Positions 55,860 through 64,000 of a stretch of 64,000 bases of DNA are shown piece by piece; position 1 is the first letter of the stretch; the number at the start of each line of letters is the position of its first letter. Origin of the DNA: Owenia fusiformis (Eukaryota; Annelida; Polychaeta; Sabellida; Oweniidae); contig CAIIXF020000012.1 in the NCBI GenBank assembly GCA_903813345.2, positions 1,777,318 to 1,841,317 on the forward strand. The letters run 5' to 3'. Made by a program: the position numbers and the translations under genes. The notes beneath the pieces are model-generated. The model did no database searches. It saw only the letters and a list, made by a program, of their open reading frames with translations, and had not been told where the DNA came from.

Positions 55860-58800
55860 ATGAGGACGAATGGACTAGGATTTCTAGGCGTAATTTTTGC
55901 AGTTTTTCTTGCTCAGGGTGAGTCTCTTTGCTAATAAGGGCGGCTATGTCAATCAGATTTATCATAATATCTGTGGATCTTTTTTAGCGCAAAATCTATG
56001 GTCACTACACTATGAAACCACGAGCTATATGTAATAATGCATGTAAAACCAACAAAACGTTTACGTACTATGTTTAATATTTCATATGATTGGGACGAAT
56101 TGAGTCTTGATTCTTTCTTAATTTTCCTTTTTGGAATTATGGTTGTATTCACACCAATGAAAAGGGTTCCAAAAAAATAAATGAGAGAATCCTCAAAACT
56201 TTCGATTTGAGTGGCGGGCGTAGCATCAGTTGAAGGATTTAAGACAATGGAGTCAATGTAAGATGATTTAACAACGCAGGTCTTGCTTCCAGACTTTGAA
56301 TGAATGCGAAAAAGACTTAATTGTATAAAATAACATGCAAAAGGCAGGTTATTAGGCCTACCATCCTTTCGGGATGATAGGTTTCTTTTGGCACCATTAT
56401 CAGTAAAATGACAATATCTCCAGTTCTATTTAACATTTTTACACCAAGTTTTGACAAGTTGTTCTAATGTGATAATCCTTACTAAACAATTGCAGAACAG
56501 TGATAGGATTCAAGGAAAAGGTTCGGGACATGGGTAATTTGCAGTTTTCCCCCAAAACAGCTATTACTTATCCGTCACCAGGGCCAACATTTTCCTCTTA
56601 TATTCACCAGGAAAGGGTTAAGTTGTTATTAATTGCAATTTTTAATTACTGACATACCGTTATTGAGTGTATTATTGTTAAACGTTTTTAGCCTTGAAAA
56701 CTGACTTTTATTTTTTTTAAAAGAGGATCAACGTCTTTGGATCAGACAGACAACAGCAAAGAGGTTTGTAACATGAATATTCGAATTCCCGATTTTTATT
56801 TAACAATTACATTTGCTATTGCCCTGATTTTTTTCAAAACACTGTGCGGGGTTTGGGAACCGTTCGCTTGACTTCTAGGCATACTATACTTGCGACATAA
56901 TTTGAGTTGCATGTTAAGATTTCTATTTCAGAGATATAATCTTTGTGTCTTTGTTTTTCACAAGTACAGGGTGACAAAAAGTGCCACCCACTTACCTTAG
57001 AATAACTTTCTCAATAAGGAAGAAATCTTCATTGATTTTTATGTATAGATGGAGTGTTCAATGGAAGAAAGATTGGTATGCTCACACAGCATCAACAACG
57101 GAACTTCGAAATTAAGAGATATCTAATTATTCGTGGAGGCATGCTCTGACACAGCATTACTCAAACCTTTCTTTCTTTATATGTACCCAATAAACGAGTC
57201 ATGAAGGTCATCAAATTTGACAGTTATTAAAAATGATGACAGATTGATGATAATTTATGTGAAAGCAATTTAGAAATGACTCAAATAATGGGTAAGACAG
57301 AAATCCCAATTTGAGAAAATTGAAACAAAATGACACTCGAAAAAACAGTAAAAGACACGGCAAACCTGAAGACAAGTTGAATTCCGTATCAAAATATCGC
57401 AAATGGAAGTTCCTTTACGACAGTGTAATCACCGTTTTTACGGGGGTTAAATAATTGAAAATATGATAAAATATGTTACAGTGACATCTATGAAATAGTT
57501 TAGAAACATTGCCATGTGGCCAGTCTGAGATACCAAATCGGACATCGTGTATCTAGTTTTCTGGTTATATGGATCCCTAGAAGTGATCAGATTTAGTCCA
57601 TAGATCATTATTCACTGGTGATCCACTCGATTACGCTGGTTACCGAAAACGGTTTGTTTTGGTAACAAAATGTCGGAACGTCGAAGGTACGATTTTTTTC
57701 TTTTCCTTATTTCACACTTTGTAGGCAGACTTCCCACGACATTTTTTAACACAAACGTGTGTCAGTATCATATACTTAAGAAAAAGTATATATGTGCGAA
57801 CAAATAGTTCAGAAGACAACAGAATCGTCGATTTAATTCTTCACTAAAGTTACGTAAACGGTTTTTCGAAAAACAGTTAAGATCTGCACTTTTAACCCTT
57901 ACCGTTTATGTAACTTAAGTGAGGAATTAAATCGACGATTCTGTTGTCTTCTGAGCTATTTTTTCGTAAACATGAACATTTTCTAAAACATATGGCCCGT
58001 TGGTTTTAATTTCGGGTACTTTGAAATAAACGTCCATGCGGAATAAACTGGCCTAATAAAGGGGCCCATTGGAAATGCTATTGAAATATGTAAACACAAA
58101 GAAAAAAATTCTATATATATATGCCTTTGTACAGGTAATGTGTAGGCTATATACCTTTATTGTTGTAAAGTAATTGCGGGGAATATTAAGGTACAGTACA
58201 AAAACAAGGTGTTCGTAAATATGAGAATGAAGTACAAAGCACCAACATTTTGGTTCATATAGTATAAATGTTCAGTACATACTCAAATACTAGGCGTTCA
58301 TTGTAGCCTCGTGTTGAAGTCGTTCATCTTTTTCTATTTTCATCAGACAGAGAGTTATAAAAATTGCACAAGAACACAATATTGCCATCAGGAGAAAATA
58401 CCACTTGGTACACATTTCTCCATAACAATCAGATGATTCAGTTGGACTATGTGTTTCATAGTTTAATGCAAAAAGCTTTTGAAATACGACTATCCCGATT
58501 CCATGACCCATTACAATCAGACCGCTGTTCTGCCCAAAGTATTTCAGGCCGAAATATTCTATAGTGAGTATATTGATTTGTGGGTAGAATGACCCATATG
58601 CTAGAGACATCAGTACAGAGGACAAAATCAAGCCAATGTAACTTTGGTTAAAAAATGTAAAACATAATTGACCAATACATGATATAATGCATGGAAATAA
58701 CAAAATTGAAGATTTTGGAATGTCTGGCCATTTCTGAAAGACGTAGTCTGGTATAGCCCCACCAAGAAATCGCGTCAATAATGCAGAAATTGGTATAATG

Positions 58801-61800
58801 ACTGTGAATAGTGTTGTTTTGGTATCAAACTTTGCGGATTTTACAACAGTTGTGATATTATTTGTGCATGTACCGCCAGCTCCACCTATGAGTAAGCACG
58901 TTAACCAAATGAAATAAAACTCGGGAGTTTGAATAATTTCCCAACTTTTCATATCCAATTGCTTTGTTGTTTTCTTTTGAACGAGTGTGGTTCTGTCGTT
59001 GATTTCCTCTTTTGTTTCTAATGGAAACTTGTTGAGTTCATATTCTGTTCCATAATTAGCTTGTTCTCCATTTTGATTTGTTCTGCACAGTCGGGATAGT
59101 TCAACATCACCAGGTTTATCTGTTTCCTTTTGGACTGTCTCTAGCATTACAACTGCATATAAATTTATACACGCTGAAAGTACGGCAAGCGTAATCATAA
59201 ATTCTCCCAACTTTTGATTTTCCGGATCTTCAATATGCCCTTGTATATACAATGCTTCATAGAGGGCGCTGAATATCGCTGGACTAACGCCGTATATGAT
59301 ATTAAGTAGCCCGAGAACCTTGCCTCTATGTTTTCGGTCAAAGTTTTCGCAGTTAACCACGGACGTCGCTATAATGATGAACATAGTTCCTTCTGAGGCT
59401 AAAAAGTAAATGATGCATAAAAGCCAGTTGTTCGATGAGAAGAATATCCTGTATTCTGTTGCCAACCACATAAGTGCGAAGCCCATCGTCGTGAGAATAA
59501 ATGACGCAATATTTGTAACTCTAGGCCCAAAAGTGTCGAAGAGCATACCTGGCGGGAATGATAAACACATTCCCAAGTCTCCACTTGAAGCTATGTATTC
59601 CAGTTCAGTCTGAGTGTAGTTGAATGTCTTTTTCAGGGCAATCGCATATGCATTAAATCCAAACACAATGCCTCCCATGAACCATCCAAGTATCCCGATA
59701 CTCAACGAAATATACTTCTGGAGTTGAGGATGATTTTTTATTATCATACTGTTGCGGGTGTTTTGCTCCTGAGAAATGACTAGTAATGCCTTGGTCACAT
59801 TTGCTCCGATTTTCACTACGATCATCGATCGATCAATTATCGATCAATTCTTGGACCAAGTTATTTTAGAATTTTGCCATTCAAACGTAAATCTTACAAG
59901 AGCTTGAGTCGAACATGTGTCGATATGATCTGAACATATACGAGGGTTGGTTAAAGAGTGTCAAATCTAATCTTAAAAAGTAACATTTCGATTTTTTGCC
60001 GATATTTGGTCACAGACTATCCCTACATATTCATGGTCATTTTCATTTTCTATATTTTGTGCTTTTTATAATCTCCATTTATGTAATAGTTTTCATTTCA
60101 TTTTAACAGATGCATTTCATTCACTTACAACATAACCTGTTTATCAGTGGGTTAGATATTTGTTTCAATTGTTTTTTATCTTTTGTATGTGATTTTCATT
60201 ATGAGTTCACGTCACAATATATTATTTGTTTTACATCATGCTGAGTTTCTTTATAAAGTTGATGTCCTCCATCAGTTTGTAATTACTTACAGTATGTATG
60301 TGGATTTGGGTTCGGCTTTTGCACAGTAAGTTAAGAAAAGCTAGGACGGCTTAGAATTTAGAGATTTTGAATAGATATTTTATTATCCCAAAATTTGGAT
60401 CTTGTTTATTTTATTGTCACCCACGCGTCTTCTATCCGATCACGTTACTATAGCAACGCGTCGAGCATTTTTCGATTGTTTTAAATATGATAAAAGTCAA
60501 TTAAGCAATGACAGTGTGATTAAATGATCCACCATCCGCCTCGTTAATATGACTACCAAGTATATTCTTGTTATTTACTTTAGTTGAAACTTCAATGAAG
60601 GATATAATTACACTGATATAGATAATCTGCATATGGCTTATACCAAGCTCACATAAGCTCTGATTCAGCGGCTGGCGCCAGGCCGATCGAATTTTTCATT
60701 CGATAATGAATGCAATTCTGAACATCGGCACCCGGCCGATGAATCGAAGCTAATTGATCGGGGCATAATATATGATACAGTATCAGTAAAATACACCAAT
60801 ACTATTTTCACAGTAAACAGTTTAGAACTTTTTAATCTACCCTCGTAAATGCAAACTGGTATACCATGGTACTTTCAAAGTTTCAATAAGAGGTGTTCCA
60901 TCATATGTCAAATGTCATATGTACCTTCGTATTTGAATTCAACAAGAAATTTAAAGCATGGAATGTTAAATAAAATATATTCAGATGAAATGTGTACTCG
61001 CTTTGTCCCCCTGTACAAAGGGGCTCTTTTAAAAAGGTTGAACGAGGTCTTTTGAATACATTTTTTATTGCATTCATTTTATTTTCATATTTATCAATAT
61101 ATCAAAGCGTATTTTTATATTCGCCCTTATATGTCAATGACCTTTAATAATTTATTCATTTATTTATTTATTCATTCTTTCACCAAACACCGTTCATATT
61201 GGTTGCATTCACCACAAAATGTCACCTATATTAACATCTGAAATGTTAACCGTTCTGTTAGCGTAACAATAGTGAGGAATTGTTTTGATCATTTAGGCAT
61301 TTCACGAGCTATCCATTCGTCATCATTTATACTTCCTAAAACAGAGAGATGCAAGTTTGTGCTAAAAAGTTTAACGCAATCCATTCGTTAACAGTTCAAG
61401 AACAGTGCTGCCACAGTTGAGTCAGGCTCTTTAATTATTTTCGCACATTGCAACTATTTTGCATTTTGCAGTTATTGAAGGTTAAATTATCAAAACTATA
61501 TCAACCATTAACTTAGCTTGTATTCGCAAATGCAACTAACGCCTGTCGGCTACCAGATTAATTAAATAGTAGGTTAATCCGGTAGCCGACATGCGCTAGT
61601 TTCTCTAGACTACCAACTTAAAATTATGAAATTGATTTCACTGAATCTAAACAAGCTACATGTATTATAGTGATTTCAACAATGCAGATTATTTGAAATA
61701 TTGTGTTTTTGTTTTAACATCGATATATATCAGACCTATAGCTATGTGTGAATGTCGTGAATATCACTTCACACATAGCTAGGCAAGGTTTGTCCAATTC

Positions 61801-63825
61801 CAACACTGCCCTGCAGCGCCCCGGAACAGCCTGACAACGGTAAAGTCAGATACCGTTGTCACAAATGGCGGACATAACCGTCACTTCAATTAGGTTTTCA
61901 TAAACAGTATGTTCAATAAAGCACATATTTTGACTAAATTTCCGTGGAACAACAATCAATCAAAGTCTCTTAATACTCACTGTACAGTTAATAATGTTCT
62001 ACCATCGAAATAAAGTCTTTTATTTAACTGATCAAAATGAGATACGGGACAACGGACACTGTAATTACCATATGCCGTTGTCTTTCTAAATTACTCAAAT
62101 TCAGATTCCGTTGTCATTGACGATATCGAAGTCGCTACATTGTGGCGATTCACGACCAAATTTGATCGAAATGGGATTTCATATGATACATTTATCAGCT
62201 TAATGCATGCACAGAATTGGCGACGATAAAATCCCCTGAAATGAGGACCAAGTGATTAAACAGTTGAAGCGACGGTAATGTCCGCCATTTGTGACAACGG
62301 TATCTGACTTTACCGTTGTCAGGCTATGCCGGTGTGTACAGGGCTTATTGTTATCATTTGTAGCGATACCTCGGAAGAAAACTCATTAAAATATTACGTA
62401 ATTCACTTGCACCGCAGGCATACAAAAATACAGCCTCGGGACCGAGAACAATAAGCCCTGCAGTGCAAAATTATATGCTCATACTCAACAAAAATAGCTC
62501 ATCCAAGCGCACTAACACTCAATAATTCTTATGAAAGGCATCACGTTTATTGCAATCGAACTCATGTGGTGTACTAACAACGAGCCGACGCTGTTCACAT
62601 ACACGGTTCGCCGACAAGATTGACACATCGTTATTAGCGGTGTAGTAAGTGTGCTTGGATGAGCCGTTTTTGTCGAAAACGTGCGACAATGTAAATTGCA
62701 CTGCAGTTTTTTCGTAATACTTAGGGGAAAACTTATTAAATATTATGCAATTAACTTGCACCGCGGGTAGTTCAAAAGCACAGCCTTAGATTCTAGTGAA
62801 ACAAGTTTTAACTGATAAGTTGATTTTCATATTTGAGTAAAAATCTATAAATAGTATCATAAAGAATAATAAGCCAAGTGCTAATGCAGGTCAAATGGTA
62901 AGTGTTGAATGGTTGTCAAGGTGACAACTTGACAATACAGATTGAAATTTGTACTTTGGCAACTTGACCCCATCTTGCTTCATCAATATCGAAAAAACGT
63001 AGTGATTGAGCGTGGGAACACACAAAAAAGTTTCCTCGAAAATATGTTCTTTTAGTAATTTTGTATCTTTTAGGTGATATTGTCGAACATTCTTTGCAAT
63101 GTGTGAAAAATGTAAGTTTAAGACTGAGTATTCTGGCTGATTTATTCCACTTAGGCGTTGTTTCCTAAACTTGGCACTCAATTCATCGAATTTCGTGCAA
63201 AGTTTGAAACAACACCCGGAGAAATTATAATAACTCCACAATGCACTGAATCCATGGCTTAAATCCGCATTATCATTGTTACTACAGGCTTTGGTGAGGA
63301 AGAAACAGTATGCAAGGGACAATGGGGAAATTTTTACAACGGAAGCTGCTATCTCGTTATCGAGGTTCACTGGAGTCGGAGACAAAACCACCAGGGAGCG
63401 TCCAAGCTGTGCAGTGAAATGGGGAGCAGATTGTTGTCCATTGACACTACGGAGGAGATACAACAACTGGGGGTTCATTTAAATAACACCATACAGCAAA
63501 ATGTAGGGGTTGGGAAAGAGTTTTGGATTGATACCTGGCTGGGAGGTTAGTATGTAATAAAACGTTTTGTGTATCCTGACAGTGTACAATGTACATACTG
63601 AATTGCCCAATTTGTAAAAGTTGAGTGACTTAAAAGACAATTTATTAAAAGGTAGTATATCTCAATACAAAAATATTTTTTCTTTGCTTTAAGGGAAAGC
63701 TGTTAAACCTAAACAATGCCTTATTATAAATAACTGGAACAACAGAAATGGCGACACATCAATTTATAATCGAGGAGTGAAGCCGTGTGACATGAGGCGT
63801 AACTGGATATGCAAAGGCGATATAG
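55860..63825 (+). CDS. Secreted C-type lectin-like gene, partial at the window end
   Basis: Three exons fit in phase: 55860-55917 (MRTNGLGFLGVIFAVFLAQG, a classic signal peptide, donor GTGAGT), 63288-63545 and 63694-63825. The last two form most of a C-type lectin domain: VCKGQWGNFYNGSCYLVIEV, then SKLCSEMGSRLLSIDTTEEI, FWIDTWLGG, QCLIINNWNN, and PCDMRRNWICKGD. The usual EPN/QPD and WND calcium-sugar motifs are absent, so classical sugar binding is doubtful. The gene continues past 63825 (donor GTGAGT). Joining the signal exon to the lectin exons over a 7.4-kb intron rests only on matching phase; they may be separate genes. A possible small exon at 56726-56762 does not fit the phase without another exon. 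Confidence 0.55.
57803..57960. repeat. Near-perfect 158-bp hairpin
   Basis: AATAGTTCAGAAGACAACAG and AATCGTCGATTTAATTC at the left pair with the right arm ending CTGTTGTCTTCTGAGCTATT. Each arm is about 60 bp, with a loop near 57870-57890. Confidence 0.85.
58290..59747 (-). CDS. Intronless MFS transporter, NFD4/nodulin-like type
   Basis: A single uninterrupted frame of 485 codons from ATG 59747 to the stop at 58290. It shows about 12 hydrophobic helices split by a charged central loop (around residues 225-285). The N-terminal half has the MFS signature between helices 2 and 3 (DLGMCLSFPPGMLFDTFGPR), followed later by NFDRKHRGKVLGLLNIIYGV. The C-terminal half has LLTRFLGGAIPDYVF and YFGLKYFGQNSGLIV. 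The layout resembles the NFD4/nodulin-like and monocarboxylate branches of the superfamily; the substrate is unknown. The frame is open 26 codons further to 59825, but that stretch (IVVKIGANVTKALLVIS) is a transposon end, so the later Met, at MIIKNHPQLQ, is chosen. The lack of introns suggests retroposition. Confidence 0.85.
   Translation of the reverse strand: MIIKNHPQLQKYISLSIGILGWFMGGIVFGFNAYAIALKKTFNYTQTELEYIASSGDLGMCLSFPPGMLFDTFGPRVTNIASFILTTMGFALMWLATEYRIFFSSNNWLLCIIYFLASEGTMFIIIATSVVNCENFDRKHRGKVLGLLNIIYGVSPAIFSALYEALYIQGHIEDPENQKLGEFMITLAVLSACINLYAVVMLETVQKETDKPGDVELSRLCRTNQNGEQANYGTEYELNKFPLETKEEINDRTTLVQKKTTKQLDMKSWEIIQTPEFYFIWLTCLLIGGAGGTCTNNITTVVKSAKFDTKTTLFTVIIPISALLTRFLGGAIPDYVFQKWPDIPKSSILLFPCIISCIGQLCFTFFNQSYIGLILSSVLMSLAYGSFYPQINILTIEYFGLKYFGQNSGLIVMGHGIGIVVFQKLFALNYETHSPTESSDCYGEMCTKWYFLLMAILCSCAIFITLCLMKIEKDERLQHEATMNA
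59786..59820. mobile_element. Single MITE end ahead of the MFS gene
   Basis: ATGCCTTGGTCACATTTGCT followed by CCGATTTTCACTACG matches the end of the 53705-53836 element with one extra base. No partner end was found; CGGCCGATG words near 60690-60770 may be a relic of a related copy. Confidence 0.6.
61534..61601. repeat. Palindrome with 21-bp arms
   Basis: AACTAACGCCTGTCGGCTAC pairs with GTAGCCGACATGCGCTAGTT with few mismatches; the centre also contains TTAATTAA-like bases. Confidence 0.6.
61739..61781. repeat. Perfect 14-bp hairpin
   Basis: TAGCTATGTGTGAA and TTCACACATAGCTA are exact inverse copies with a 15-nt loop. No T-run follows, and in an animal genome it is not a terminator. Confidence 0.7.
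61821..62332. mobile_element. Long-TIR element, copy 2
   Basis: CCGGAACAGCCTGACAACGG and about 45 more bases (through CACAAATGGCGGACATAACC) are inverted at 62270-62332. The interior matches 42342-42842, including CCGTTGTCATTGACGATATC. This copy lacks the outer arms found around the 42-kb copy. Confidence 0.75.
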
Positions 63826-64000
63826 GTGAGTCACAATAAATAGTTGAAATAGATGCAATGTCACAAGAATTAGTGTGTATAACACAGGCAACATAAGAAA
63901 TGATAAACGTGGGTGCAATTGTTGAATATAGTTGAACTGAATACATCTTGTGAGAACAAAAGAGAAGACGATTACCCAACTACTGCAACAAAATAGGTTG

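Larger units (their letters stand above)
59850..63287. other. Non-coding stretch before the lectin exons
   Basis: It holds two small hairpins (61534-61601 and 61739-61781), an ATTTATTC microsatellite near 61150-61180, the element at 61821-62332, and two direct copies of a repeat with the words CACTTGCACCGC (about 62340-62460 and 62700-62790; a third lies near 39850). No exon is recognised. Confidence 0.5.

Noticed and set aside
56726-56762. Possible small exon between the signal and lectin exons
   Set aside because: It has an AG and a GT, but its end phase (2) does not match the lectin exon (phase 1), and no family match was seen.
61739-61781. Rho-independent terminator-like hairpin
   Set aside because: Perfect hairpin, but there is no T-run and the genome is eukaryotic.

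Overview
This is eukaryotic, animal nuclear DNA. The genes have spliced exons with GT/AG borders, introns are long, base composition is AT-rich, and the gene set is metazoan: selenoprotein H, STN1, the Hv1 proton channel, PRKRIP1, a C16orf89 homologue and a C-type lectin. The dense load of short inverted-repeat transposons and the general style suggest an invertebrate, perhaps a mollusc or another lophotrochozoan. That placement is inference; no sequence feature proves it. There are no operons, rRNA genes or CRISPR arrays, and I found no tRNA.

Layout. 1-7.4 kb: transposon-rich flank, including two abutting foldback elements (2613-6066), the second carrying a nested element. 7494-8392 (+): last exon of a membrane protein whose tail is a 21-bp coding minisatellite. 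12078-15058 (-): SELENOH in three exons, with an in-frame TGA as the selenocysteine codon. 15636-24159 (+): STN1 in nine exons, head-to-head with SELENOH. 27327-28611 (-): HVCN1, two coding exons. 29633-35513 (+): PRKRIP1, six exons, head-to-head with HVCN1, followed by a tandem duplicate of its 3' end. 38480-48192 (-): C16orf89 homologue, seven exons. 48.4-54.8 kb: a block of transposons. 55860-63825 and beyond (+): a secreted C-type lectin gene whose long first intron would contain an intronless MFS transporter gene on the other strand (58290-59747).

Most striking observation. Two long minisatellites have units that are copies of exon-intron borders of the host gene. In STN1, 19 copies of the intron 5/exon 6 acceptor border (74-78 bp spacing) lie directly upstream of the real exon 6. 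In the C16orf89 gene, about 21 copies of the exon 6/intron 6 donor border (42-43 bp) run from the real donor into the intron. Both place long rows of decoy splice sites beside a real one. A third array follows the STN1 stop codon and resembles the end of its last exon, and a fourth forms the coding tail of the 7.5-kb gene.

The genes do not form one pathway. STN1 belongs to the CST telomere complex, SELENOH is a nuclear redox selenoprotein, HVCN1 is a proton channel, PRKRIP1 is a nuclear RNA-binding/spliceosome-associated protein, and the C16orf89 and lectin products carry signal peptides. Exons were assembled by hand from splice phases and remembered family signatures. No database search was run.
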